A stretch of DNA of 64,000 bases from Morinoia aosen (taxonomy: Eukaryota > Arthropoda > Malacostraca > Amphipoda > Talitridae). The position numbers and the translations under genes are program-made. Under the pieces are notes generated by a model. That model made no database searches. It was not told the DNA's origin and saw only the letters and a program-made list of their open reading frames with translations. Shown in pieces: positions 13,801 through 25,558 of the stretch. The DNA is taken from the NCBI GenBank assembly GCA_030386875.1, contig CM059579.1:15286484-15350483 (forward strand), read 5' to 3'. Numbering within the stretch: the stretch's first letter is position 1; every line of letters begins with the position of its first letter.

Positions 13801-16800
13801 AGAGTAGTGTACTGAAATAAGATGATCCGCTGCAAAATACAAAATACATTCCATTTCAATAAAATGAAAGCCTACATAACCGCTCGCTCAAAACCTGATT
13901 AGCACTGCCCCATGGGAGTGCTAAGTTTCTCCTTATATAATAGTTCTCTCCTCCTGAGAGGTATATATAACAGGATTTCGAGAAGACCTGTTTCACAACA
14001 TTATAAGACTGATATCCCGTTACAGATTACTATGTGTCCTCAGTATGCACTGAACTCGCATAAGAAATATTAGCAATGTTGAAACCTCGTAACAACGCTC
14101 TTAGTAGGGCCATCATTTCAATACACACTAACAGGTTACGAATTAGTCCAGTTTCACATGTATATCGAAAACTACAAAATTGTTTAGAAAATTGAGTGCA
14201 TCACTGTTCTTCAACAGCGATTGTTACCGCTGTTTTTATCGGTATATCTATGTTCACGTGTCGTATATTCATTACTTCGACTCATAATGCGTAGATAACA
14301 CTCAGCGGACACAGATTAATATGAAAATATTGATGATGGCAACCATCAAAGCTTACCTAATAAGGTAGGTTAGATTCAGTTAGTTCAAACATGAGAGTTC
14401 ACTTCGAAATTTTATTTCGGTCGTAGCGTAAATGTAGATTACTTATATTAATGTCATTATTGTTAAAATTTTATTCCCTGATACCTAGCAGGTCAGAAAA
14501 ATTTATGCGACGTTAAACTTTGAGGAATTTTGTTCAATTTGAAGTTGTATTTTTTGAACGTGAGTAAAAAATGTTAGTTATGCTAAGGAGTTGATCCGTG
14601 GGGTGCTTCGAATATATCTTTATCTTTGCGGCACTGTGTATTTACGTGGTACGTGTGCCGCATTATGTACGTATTTTCATTATGTTGGGAATACCGAGCA
14701 AGGGAAGAATTATTTTTTGAAGCATCGCTAAAATGTGTTCGGTAACCAAAAAGTCACGTATAGACATCTGGCGTTTAGTTGGTCGGGAGATGGTGGGAAT
14801 TCAGTCTAACACTAGTTGGTCTTCAGTAGGAATACCCTATATACAGTATTTTGTGTTTTCATGCACTCCAAAACATTACCTATGATTTTGGCTCCATTTT
14901 CGGTGCACATAACGGCATGGTCACAGTTATAGGCAAACGTGGTGTTGATGTCGACGAAAAAGCCGTCATCGATGAAGCAGCCTGGAATTAAGTAGGGAAA
15001 GAACTATAACAATTTATCCCTCTTGGGGATAATTTTATTTAAAAACGATTTACCTGCAGTTGCAATATGTAATGGGCCATCTATTCCTTTCATTGAAAGA
15101 ATGAAAGGAATATATTTCAGTATCAATATATTTGATGTTTTTTCAAATGACTTTTGCGGTCGATATGACGTTTCAAAATCTAATGACTATACAATCACAC
15201 AAGTCACCTTCAATATCACCCCCAATAAAGGTATATTTTCAGCTAAGAAAGGGTTTGATAAGATATTAATTAACTCGTTAATTTCACCGTCCATTAATTG
15301 ATTGAGAAAAAATAACTCTGCCAGTCAAATGGTTGACATTTTTCTGGAAAATAAATGGAGAAAACCGTGAGTAAAGTGGGTTTGCCATTAACATAACCGA
15401 CACCTCAAAAGAAAAAGAACTTTTAAGGCACCAAAGTACAATGCACTAACGGGTACCCTTCGTTGTAGATTATGGGAATGCGGTGAGCAATACCTAACCC
15501 TAGATGGTTCTCTTCTAGAGCACACTGACAGACATTCGCTAGCTCTTCAATACGTTACCTTTGAGTTTGGCTCCATTTTCGGTGCACACAAAGACCTCGC
15601 CCCTGTCACCTGCGAAAGTCTCATTGACGTCGACGTACGAGTTTTCGTTGAGGTAGCAGCCTGAAACTAAGCACAAGATCAACTTGTGCTATATTTTAAG
15701 CGTATGAGCCTGGTGAAAATCTGATTTTATCGTAATCTGTCTGCCTGTGCAGACTGAAAGTACATATGACCTACTGTATGTAGGCTGCAATCAAGCGCTG
15801 AAAATAGTTATAAACATGTTATTAATAAAGGTGTCAGAATTTGTAAATTTCATCAGGAGTGGTCAATCAAAAGTAAACATTTGAAGACTAATACATAACA
15901 TGCTGAAGTCAGAATAAAAAATACAATGAAGTCATTTCTGAAAGAATTATCCTTACTTCTATACACCCAAGAACAAAAATATAATTGAAATGTAAGATCT
16001 CACATAGGTCCACCCCAAAACCCACACGCCCATGTTCACATATGCTAACACCCAAACACGCATTTGAATGTTAGGAATGAATAACCTCGATGCTTCGGAA
16101 TCCCGATTCATATGAGGTCTATTATTAAATTGAAAATAATGTAAAATATAAAATCCCCAACATCATTTCGTTTACAAAGCATAGAGAAATGAAAAAATAT
16201 GAAGAGGGTAATTAGAAAAATTTCTAGAGTCTGTAATGAAGGATTGGGAGGACATGCAAATGGGTGACCTTATTTGTGGAGACCTGAACGGTGACTGTAA
16301 CGCACAAATAGTTGAAGAATAGTACTTCCAGCATATGTATGACGGCAGCGATCGCCATGTACACACATATACGCAGCAACTTTCCATGCATGCTTTCGGT
16401 CCTCTTTAATGAAAAAAAAAGAAATTTAAAAAGTATTCTTATGATGAACCTGTGCGTCTATAAAAGAAAAAAGGACAGCACCAGGACCAAGAGCTCTCGC
16501 TGAAAGTCACCCAAGTAATCAAGGAACGGTAAGCCAATGATTATTTTCAGTTTTGGTAAGACTTACATAAGTTTCAGAAAGATAAAATATGTTGTGGTCA
16601 AGCAAATTTCTAAGCATTGGTTAAAAAGTAATTTATGAACGGCTTCTGTGGCAGTTTATACGCAAGAGGAGTATTCTGAGGTCTTTGAAAATCTTAAATA
16701 CTCTATTCAGTGAGGTATCAACACACGATTTTGACTCAACTGTTGTTGATATAGTTGGAATAACTGATATAAAGGCCATTAAAAGTTAGTTTCCTGCAAA

Positions 16801-18479
16801 CTGAAAAAAGAAATTAAGACTTCAAATTTTTTTCAGAGGCTTTGGATTAGTCATTTCATCCTTTTCTCATTTTCAATCGTAATATTAATGCTGGGATGAA
16901 TTTTCCAACAATAATGTTATTTTTAAAGACATTATTTCCTGTATTATTCTAAGTACATATATTTTTTAGGCACTGATACTGAAACCTATGAACCTAGAAA
17001 CGTTTGCGAGAGAATATGTTTATTCCTTCGGTGAATTAATCTTAGTTTTCAAATTAATATTCCATATTTATCTCACAATTAGTATGCAAAATACTTCTCA
17101 AACGAATCCTGGCGGCGTTAATATTTAGACGCAGATATCAAGACTATAATTTATTTACTTTTTTGACCAGGTACAACGAAACAGATTTGTATAATATGAG
17201 TTAAAATGACGAATAAATTTTAGAATTATGGCTAAGATCCCGAGTTCAGACTGCAATTTAACTCTTTTTTTGAACTACTACGATAAGTTCACTGGACAAC
17301 AATAAGTTTTATCGTAGAGAAATTACGCACAAAAAATATTCATTACAATATTTTTCAAGAAACTCTCTTAGTCGAAATGATACGATGGTGTGAATCGTCG
17401 CTCAAGCCTTGTAGAGTTTTCTTCTTTTTATGAAATAATTTTAAAGGCGAAGATTAATCATACAAAAGTGTTTTCCAGGTACAGGCCTCTGTCGATTAGT
17501 GTTTGTGAATAATAGAATGACAGTTGACATGATCACATTTATTGAGCAGCGAACCACTGCATTATTTAACACGTTTCCAGAGAAGGAAACTTACTACTGA
17601 AGTTGGCTTCTTTGATCTTCAACAAGTTGAGAACAAATCCATTGGGCTGACAAAATTCTTTTCAAGTATACTGAATCCGAAGCATATGAAAATACCTACC
17701 GGATAATCCTTTGCTTTCCCCAATTACTTTAAATTTTTTAACTTGCGTGAGTTTGAGATAAGTTTCGAACCTTATTTCAACTAGTGAGTTTTTGGAAGAT
17801 AATTCCAAGTTTTTTTCCGAAAAGATGAAAAAAGTAGTTGACTGAGACAATAATTACGTTCAGGGGTGTATTTTCAATTTAATTTGTGCGTTTAATTTTT
17901 CGTTCCGTCAAAGTTCTGCAGTCATTGTATAAGGTATACAGACTTAAAAAGCTCATGTTAACACATCATTCTTCCAGAAAATTTATTAGGCCTTCACATT
18001 TTGAAGCCTGGAATAAAATATTCAAAGTAATTTCAATTAATTTTATTGAGAATCTTCTAAAATTGAAACACTCGCTAACAAATATAAGAGCCTTACGAAC
18101 GAACGGAACTCACAATCAAGAGATACTTACGAACGAAAGACTGTCTAATCTTGCAGGTGGTGTTACCGACGGTACCGTTCCATCGAGCAGCCACACTCTT
18201 CAGGGCATCATCGCCCCACGTCCGGCACTGGGCCCCAGGGCGGTCTTTTGAGAAGCAGGAGGCCTGGCCCCACTCCTGCGCCTGCGATACGGCGAGGCAG
18301 AGGATGGCGGAGTCCGTGGAGTTCGACCACACTCGTCCTCCACTTCGCATCATGGCAGCTTCGTCAAGAAGAGATGAGACCCACACCTCTGTGGAGTGAG
18401 ACTTGCCTTGTTTACTCATCGCTCCACAGACAGCATAAGTCAAAAGACCGACAATCTTGAGTAAAATTTTATACCCCAT
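7654..18479 (-). CDS. CTLD gene A: secreted C-type-lectin-like protein, 6 exons, 356 residues
   Basis: Joined exons (complement): 18479-18131, 15660-15559, 14981-14880, 12956-12855, 11321-11136, 7883-7654. All introns are GT-AG and phase 1, and the joined frame is open for 356 codons. Residues 1-19 form a signal peptide (hydrophobic run ending AVCGA). About 20-116 form a four-cysteine N-terminal domain of uncertain family. 117-150, 151-184 and 185-218 are three homologous modules with the pattern GC(Y/F)(L/I)...(V)D(V/I)N.TF...C. 219-356 is a long-form CTLD with 'AGCLYIE', 'DWCSARQTC', 'GGDLY', 'LWVAV', 'WKWLPDG' and a final Cys in 'LCQV'. The ligand-loop triplet is DPD, not EPN or QPD, and the WND position reads LGD, so classical calcium-dependent sugar binding is not assured. 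It lies head-to-head with gene B. It is probably an extracellular recognition or immune-type lectin; that role is inferred. Confidence 0.85.
11136..11321 (-). CDS. CTLD gene A exon 5: N-terminal half of the CTLD
   Basis: This exon is 186 bp, phase 1-1, the same length as its counterparts in genes B and D. It encodes the N-terminal Cys hairpin ('NCSEPFE...AGCLYI'), helix 1 ('DWCSARQTC') and 'LGGDLY' leading to helix 2. The acceptor is GAGCAG and the donor GTAAGT. Confidence 0.88.
12855..12956 (-). CDS. CTLD gene A exon 4: two-cysteine module 3
   Basis: This exon is 102 bp, phase 1-1. It starts 'GCYLNNGTFVDINTTF' and ends 'FMCTEDGIKLK'. Splice sites are TTCCAG and GTGACT. It is close in sequence to module 1. 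Confidence 0.85.
13085..14075 (+). repeat. 1-kb dispersed repeat, copy 2 (in intron of CTLD gene A)
   Basis: This is the second copy of the 3090-4070 repeat, in the same orientation and diverged by base changes and small indels. It lies in the intron between module exons 3 and 4 of gene A and is antisense to that gene. No open reading frame is conserved between the two copies. Confidence 0.65.
14880..14981 (-). CDS. CTLD gene A exon 3: two-cysteine module 2
   Basis: This exon is 102 bp, phase 1-1. It starts 'GCFIDDGFFVDINTTF' and ends 'VMCTENGAKII'. It has an extra cysteine ('YNC') near the middle, like module 2 of gene B. Splice sites are TTCCAG and GTAATG. Confidence 0.85.
   Translation of the reverse strand, partial: AASSMTAFSSTSTPRLPITVTMPLCAPKMEPKS
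15559..15660 (-). CDS. CTLD gene A exon 2: two-cysteine module 1
   Basis: This exon is 102 bp, phase 1-1, 34 residues. It reads 'GCYLNENSYVDVNETF' at its start and 'FVCTENGAKLK' at its end. It is flanked by TTTCAG and GTAACG splice sites. Confidence 0.85.
18131..18479 (-). CDS. CTLD gene A exon 1: signal peptide and N-terminal domain
   Basis: This 349-bp exon starts at an ATG followed by a hydrophobic signal sequence. It ends at the donor GTAAGT, leaving phase 1. It has the same length as exon 1 of gene B and is nearly identical to it in its second half. Four cysteines lie outside the signal peptide ('ILC', 'ASC', 'AQC', 'TTC'), with a PAN/apple-like spacing for the first ones; the family assignment is tentative. 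Codon 49 is CGA (Arg). Confidence 0.85.
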
Positions 18480-21400
18480 ACTTAATTTCGGTACTCGTAA
18501 TTGATAGTCTAGTCGCAAATATTTATTGATAAAAAGTTAATATTTGATTTTGATATTTGAAAAACACTGATCCGTAGTAAATAACATCAGGAAGATTTTT
18601 AAATCGGAATGCGCAATGAAGTCGTTTGAGTCATTATTGGAACATAAGTTCAGGCAAAGCTAGATCCACTTATTGAAATTATTTTTCTTGATGCTGACAG
18701 TTCATTTCAATGCAGTGCAACGATGATGCAGAAGAAATGTTTAGTGTTATATTTCACTCTGAGGAAGTCCAACTCATCTTCAGCTATGTCCAAGCCCAAC
18801 TGGAGTTTTATTTCTCTGAAATCCATTTCTAGTTAAGCTGTGCATTGCACATGTCAAGTGGCATTGTAATTGTTCATTCGTGTTTGAGGGTGCATTAGTA
18901 TCAAGAAGTTCATTTACTGCTTAAAAGACGGCATTGCTCCTGTTTTGAGTATCGGTTGTGAGTGAGAACTAAGCGAAGACGGTGAGAGATTAGGCGTTCT
19001 TAGCATCAACAGCACCGATTTATGTCAAAGAATTGGAGTCATAAATACTCTGAGAGCTTATCGTATCATATCGATTCTCTTAGTAGAATGACTTTCACAA
19101 ATTGTTTTAGTTACTAAGGAGAAGTTGACGTTCAGTGAGTTGAGTTTTCTTATCAGGTTTTTGATGTCGGAGGATATAAGTTACAGTAGAAAATGATGGG
19201 TGCGGCATAAAAGTCCCGAAATATGTTTTTCTCAAGCATTAATTTTGACTGTGTCGGTAGCAGGTGATGATGATGTTTTAAATAATGGCCATGAGTGTTT
19301 ACGCATTATTTTGTCCCAACTTATCAGTCATGGCCAATACGCCTCTTTGAAAACTTCCAGGGGAACTTTGTCTACAACTGCTGTCATGGGAGTTTGAATG
19401 GTCTAAATGCTATCAAAATGAAGTCTTCGAGTGGCGTCTTGAGCCTCGGGAACAAAGAGAGGTTGAAAACTCCAGGTATGGGCTATAGGGCTTCTGCCAC
19501 TGCTTTGCCACTTCTTTCCTTAGAAACAAAACATTTGAGCATTACTATCAAGGTGACAAGCGCGATTATTACCTACAATTTAAAAAACATAGATCCACGT
19601 ATTAATGGGTATTTTCGATGTCAGTAAATTGAATTGAAAGATTTTTATTTCGACTCGTAAATACATCGACGATATGTTGGAGTGAATTGTTTCGTACTTA
19701 AAAATACTAAGGTAAATATTCATGGCCCTTTTAAAAATTTTGATGAGAAATAAGGTTCTCATGAGATAGCTACATACCTTTTAAGGCTAGGGTTAGAATT
19801 TTAAAGAGCATTTTGTATCGTACAATGTTGTAACCGACAGTTTCAGAGCCCAAAATGGGCAAAAATCAACATACCAGATTGAGTTTCCTAATCCTTGAGA
19901 AAACCACTGATTCAGATCACTAATATCAATAAAATTTTGTGCTTTGAGGTGCAATTAGTGAGCGAAAGTCAACCCCGTCTCAACTTTTTTAAAGCAATTC
20001 ATTCCTAGATAGAAAGAAAACGAACAATAAGCACCAAACATCTAATTTAGTTATCAGTAAAATCAGGAACTGAAGTTTTTGCGTATGAAGGTATAAAATA
20101 TTAATTTGATTATATCTCAACCCGAACAGAATTGAAGCGCCTCTAGCAGATTTTGTAAGTGATTAGTGACACTCAAAGTCGTGAAGAATATGATTAAAAC
20201 TTCGTTTGTTGGTTATTTTGAATCCAACTCATTACCTTGTTCTAGAATTCTGAGTTCAATGTCCAAGTATTCATCTTTTCAATTTTCAACATAGACTGTA
20301 ATCTACCAAAATCTATCTAAAAGCAACACTTCCACACTGGATCTCAAAATGACATAGTAAAACTTTGACCATTTTTTAGGTTATTCGATACTCCGTAGTT
20401 TTTGACTGAAGTTTAATTTCTCGCATTATTGAGTTATGCAGTTTTCCTCCATTTCATTCCTACTGAAGATAGCTCTATGGCCACCCATCATAGGTGCGAA
20501 CGAATATGCTAAAAACTTGGTGTAAACAACAATCGAGAAAAAAAAATTTTGGTAGCATTCCTCCGCGTAGCACCAGAGATCGTTGCATGGACGTTTCAAC
20601 CATTAATACATTTGAAAAAAATATTTCAAGTCATCCAATTTATGAACTCTCTAATCGACCATCGGATCGCACAAGCCATAGAGATCAAATTTCAGAACTC
20701 TGCAGTAACTTGAGGTTCAAAAGAGGGTCTGTTTGCCTCAGTTGTTTTGAAGACATTCCAGTCTCATCTTACATTCAGATGTTGTGTTTTTGTGTTTTAC
20801 AAGGGTCCCGGCGGCATCTCTTTCGATGGTGCTAGAATAACTCTAGATGCGACATGGATAACATATCTCTAAAACCTAGACACAGTATTTCTCTTTATAG
20901 GATCGACAAATCGTGAACATCGTGATGAATTTCATTAGAAATGCTGCTGTATGAAGCCAAAATTTGGAAAATCTTTTTGGAACTCTGTGTATTTCTATTC
21001 ATCAACTGTGCTGAAAACACTTAAGGGTGATCGATGTTCTCTATGGATAGCGAAAACTCTACGAATATATAATAGCTCAATGAAAATTGCCCACTGAATG
21101 AACTTTTATTATTAATCTGATTAGTCAAATATTGTATCTTTTCATATTCAAAATAAAAAAGTAAATTAAAATTACTTCATTAATTTGTTTAGTGTCCAGA
21201 GCGAATATTTTATAACATAAGTTGTGCCGATTGTTGACCTGAAGTTCGAGCTTTCTCCCGCCGGAGAAATCGATCAAAGCAGTCATGCTGCATAAAAATT
21301 GGTTATTGAATAAAATCATGATTTCCTTGCATTTTTATTTTTAATCTTCATTATTACCAACTGTATTTACGCAAGTAATAAACTTCGTGTTAGAGAAAAA

Positions 21401-22983
21401 CAATGCCCATTTAAAAAAAAGAGATTTAACCTAAATTGATATCAATAAAACTATATTTTCTTTGTTTTTTTTTCTACATTTCAGAGTGTAAAAAGATTTG
21501 CTCCATTAACGAGTGCGAAGACTAAATGAACGTGGAAAAACATTACCGCTGAGCTAAAGACAATAAATAAATTTCTTCCAGGAAATGAAACCTTGAAAGA
21601 CTACCTATGTGCTCTGAAAGAAGTGTCTGGAGTGCGTTGCCTGTTGTTCTTGACATAGAGTGTGTTGCTGGAAATGATTAGAGGCCGGACACTAACTATG
21701 ATATTGTGATGGCGTCCTTCAATACGAATGTTAAGTGGTATTCCTGTACTGACTCTGAGGTTTGATTAAATTCTTTTCATTCTTCAAAACTGTCACAAAC
21801 ATTTTCATAGCATGAAGAAACGTCCCGAGAAATATGAACCCTAGAATTTTAAGGTTGTTATTCTTTGTTATTAATTCGTCAGAATAAGCCAATTTTCTTG
21901 ATCTTTTCCTAATCATTAATGAACAGAATTTAATCTGTTTTCTCGCGTTTAAGTTCTGCATGGAATTGCAGAATTTTTTTTCTATTCAAGCCTCCTGCTG
22001 TCAAAAATACGACTAAGCTTTCATTTATAGCTTCTGAGATTTCAACAAAGGTACGTCAATCGTTTGCCTATGTTGTGAACAACTTGGCCCCTGCCATTAT
22101 TTTGACACAGATGTCCCCTACCATTCGCCGATGCGTGTTCTATCAATGAGGTGAAGCTGCTCTAGGATATTTCATCAAAAAAATGAACTCCTAGACCATA
22201 AACATTTAGAATTATGATAACATGTTGATGCTTATTTTATCAAAGAGAACATATTCGATATCCTCAAGTAGCATCATCTAATACGTCACCCTAGTCAAAA
22301 ATTTGTTCAAATAGATCCATTTTCTTATACTTCGGTCCTCAATAGCCGACATCAGAGGTAAAACTCGTTACACCGAATGCAACCACTCACTTTAACAGCT
22401 GAAAGCACTTAAGAAACTTCACGTGGTTTTAAAAATCGACGTAGCATGAAAGATTTCGAAACATTTGCTCGCTCAACTCTTAGGAACGATTTGGTCCAAT
22501 TATGGCTAATAATGCTCGCTTGCTCGCTAGCATCGCTAAGTCCACACTCTCATTCGACACTCAAAATACCAACGACACCTTCACTCAAGCCACAAACGGC
22601 TCTTTTGATGTTAATGTACTCTCAACTACTTAGAAATAATTACAATATGGCGTAGTATATTCGGTGGTGCACCCTCGCTAGAGGTGCATTTCGAGGAAAT
22701 TGGACTGCAGTCGGACTTGGAAGCATTCGAAGTTGAGTTGAACTTTTTCGGACTGGTCAAAAACACTCGTATACACAGCTTTCTATTTAATTTTCGATGA
22801 ACTTAATAACAATTTCATAAGTGAATTTAACATTACAAACTATTTCATGTTTTGCAATTTAACCAATTTATTTTAGGGCAAAATATAACACAACCATTGT
22901 CTAATAAACTCTTGCAATAGTATCATTAAATTGCATTGTTTGGTAATGACAACTCGTTTGGAACATTCTTTTTTTAAATAAAC
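18480..22983. other. Shared 5' region between head-to-head CTLD genes A and B
   Basis: The 4.5-kb interval separates the two divergent start codons and should contain both promoters. Short AT-rich TATA-like stretches lie just upstream of each ATG, but no convincing core promoter could be chosen. No gene was recognised inside; the open frames present lack domains and similarity. Confidence 0.5.
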
Positions 22984-23332
22984 ATGGATTACACAATTTT
23001 ACTCAACATATATGGACTTTTGGTGTTAGCGGTCTGTGGAGCAATGGGTAAGCAAGGCAAGTCTCACACCACAGAGGTGTGGGTCTCATCTGTACTCACC
23101 GAAACTGCCATGATGAGGAGTGGAGGATGAGTGTGGTCGAACTCCACGGACTCCGCCATTCTCTGCCTCGCCGTATCGCAGGCGCTGGAGTGGGGCCAGG
23201 CCTCCTGCTTCTCAAAAGACCGCCCTGGGGCCCAGTGTCGGACGTGGGGCGATGACGCCCTGAAGAGTGTGGCTGCTCGATGGAACGGAACCGTCGGTAA
23301 CAACCCCTGCAAGATACGGCAGTCTTTCAAGC
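22984..23332 (+). pseudogene. CTLD gene B exon 1, interrupted by TGA
   Basis: This exon is 349 bp with ATG at 22984, signal peptide 'LLVLAVCGA', and donor GTGAGT. After the stop the frame stays open to the donor and encodes a sequence nearly identical to gene A from 'VWSNSTDSAILC' onward. Confidence 0.85.
23128..23130 (+). other. Premature stop codon (TGA) in CTLD gene B
   Basis: The codon is in frame with the ATG at 22984 (144 bases downstream). The homologous codon of gene A is CGA, so one C-to-T transition at a CpG explains it. There is no nearby in-frame ATG after it that would restore a secreted product. Confidence 0.85.
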
Positions 23333-24230
23333 GTGAGTATCTCTCTTTCGTGCGTTTTTCCGTTAATATTGTTTATTTCATTAAAATCCAAAGCTTCCTA
23401 CACACTAAAATTACAATTGAGTCAAGCAAAATTGTTTTTAGCTGTTAATCCTGAAAATGTTGAAGATTAAGGTGTAATGCGTGGACTGTAAGAGAGCTTG
23501 CTCGTGAGGTGATTGCTTTTACATTTATCTGCAAAATTAGGCTTCTGAAGCTCATTGGCCTTGTACTTCTATGCACTTAATGCGAAGTTACATGAGTGAT
23601 AGTAATTAAAAACCTTCGATTATATTGATAATGAGCCAATCTCATACCTACTATCTTGCACCCTACGTAGAAATTAAAACCAATGTTCATTATATATATA
23701 ATTAGACAAATTTTTCTGATTGTTATATTAGCAATAGTATTACAATTAAGAAACATGGAACAACAGAATTCTTTACCCAAAGCTCAAATTTGTCTGTTTC
23801 ACTTTCACACTTTCAGTTTCAAATTCACTTCTCAACATGGATAAAGCTGAACCTGACTTGTGCCAGAATGCTAGTTTTAGGAAGTACCATCATAACGATT
23901 GGGAGGGAAATTGAAAATTAATTGGTCAGTATCACACGATTCATTTATTTTCTATGATTTGTGAGTTACTCGTATGCTTTTTACATTATATCATCCTTGT
24001 ACTTTTGCATATTGAAGTGGGCTTGCCTTAATAGCATACGTTCATGTTTTTACTGTACTGGCGTCTAATATATATGGGAAAATGGATTTTAACAGCCTTT
24101 AAAATTTCATTGTAATATACTTCTGGGATCTTTGTATTTTGGGCAAGAGGACAAATTACGTCGTCATGGTATTTTTACGAGGCCTATTTTTACAAAAAAT
24201 ATTAAGACTTGATCTGTTTCTTAGTTTCAG

Positions 24231-24332
24231 GCTGCTCCCTCAACGGTGGCTCTTACATCGACGTCAATGAAACTTTTGTCGGTGAAAGAAACGCGGCCCT
24301 CATGTGCAACGAAAATGGAACCATACCCATAG
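24231..24332 (+). CDS. CTLD gene B exon 2: two-cysteine module 1
   Basis: This exon is 102 bp, phase 1-1. It reads 'CSLNGGSYIDVNETF' near the start and 'LMCNENGTIPI' at the end. Splice sites are TTTCAG and GTAACG, the same donor as module 1 of gene A. Confidence 0.85.
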   Translation, partial: AAPSTVALTSTSMKLLSVKETRPSCATKMEPYP

Positions 24333-24827
24333 GTAACGTATGAAAACGGATGATAGAATATCAAATGTAGGGAAACACAGTACGAGGAATTGAATAAAAA
24401 ATTATTGAAACAATGATTCATCGTTTTTTATATCAGTGGTAAAACCTTTATCGCCAAATTGCTATGGTTGTACATGCTTTAAGGCTAATTAATTAGTTCG
24501 CGGCTACGTTCCTAATTCAGAGGTCGTTAATCATCAAAGCACACCATTTCAGTGTATGCTGCAGAGGTAAATTTACTTCGCAAAATTGCCGCTACGACAA
24601 AATTGAAAAAGAAACCCTAAAAATATATTTTAATATTCAAGAAAAAAGAGAATAAAATTTTACTAAGGAGAAAAATAATTAAATTACTAATCATTATACG
24701 TAATTAAAACGTTGATCACTAGCACTTTCTAAAAATTTATTCATCGAAATCAATACCAGATTGTAAATAAAAACACCAGGGCTGCTACTCTCAGAGTCAA
24801 CATGTTAAAATTATTTATTGCATTAAA

Positions 24828-24868
24828 AGGTAATCGTTTCGAGCACCAGGCTCATCATCAGTACCAGT
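24828..24868 (-). ncRNA. Hammerhead-ribozyme-like motif, left arm
   Basis: On the minus strand the order is GGTA, CTGATGA (24861-24855), a GAGC/GCTC hairpin with a five-base loop, GAAAC (24840-24836), a few bases, then TACC. GGTA and TACC can form a 4-bp stem I. The base expected to be U16.1 is A here, so cleavage may be impaired. Confidence 0.55.
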
Positions 24869-25518
24869 GTTCTGAAATGAACAAAACCGAGATGAATAGT
24901 TAAAAATATACGAGAATTAAACACAGAATTAAAAAAAAATATATACTAATAAAATCAAGAGGAAACTATGTACAAAGGGTGGGCAGCATTAGTTTCATTA
25001 AGAGGCGGCTTAAGTTTAAAAATGTACAAGGACTCTAAAATTCTTAAGCCATTCTGATGGCTGGCTGAAGCTAAAATGCTAAAATTACTGCACTGCACAC
25101 TGGCACACTGGAGCCTCATTGTTCACTATGGAGGTGCACCGAGGGGTGGGAAGGGGATGGGCAAGAATCCCTCCAGTCCGCATATTACGTCCAGATACTA
25201 CTAGTATCCGGACTGGAGAAATTCTTGCCCATCCCCCCCCCCCCCACTCTTCGGTGCGCCTCCATAATGAAAAATGTGGCTCCAGTGTGCAGTGCGGTAA
25301 TTTTAGCATTTTAGCTTCAGCCAGCCATCAGAGTCATTTGAGAATTTTAGAGTCCTTGTACATTTTTAAACTTAAACCGCCCCTTAATGAAACTAATGCT
25401 GCCCACCCTTTGTACATAGTTTCCTCTTGATTTTAGTAGTAGTATACATTTTTTCAAATCTGTGTTTAATTCTCGTATATTTTTATCTATTCATCTCGGT
25501 TTTGTTCATTTCAGACAA

Positions 25519-25558
25519 CTTGTACTGATGATGAGCCTGGTGCTCGAAACGTTTACCT
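25519..25558 (+). ncRNA. Hammerhead-ribozyme-like motif, right arm
   Basis: CTGATGA (25525-25531) is followed by a GAGC/GCTC hairpin, then GAAAC (25546-25550) and GTTTACC. Stem I can form from GTA and TAC flanking the core. Stem III would be the self-complementary AAACGTTT, which is too short for a monomer but could pair between two molecules, as proposed for minimal hammerheads in Penelope-like elements. This is the best-preserved of the three copies. Confidence 0.6.

Noticed and set aside
25233..25247. Run of Cs near the centre of the Penelope palindrome
   Set aside because: It is a simple homopolymer and a likely site of sequencing or assembly error, with no separate function inferred.
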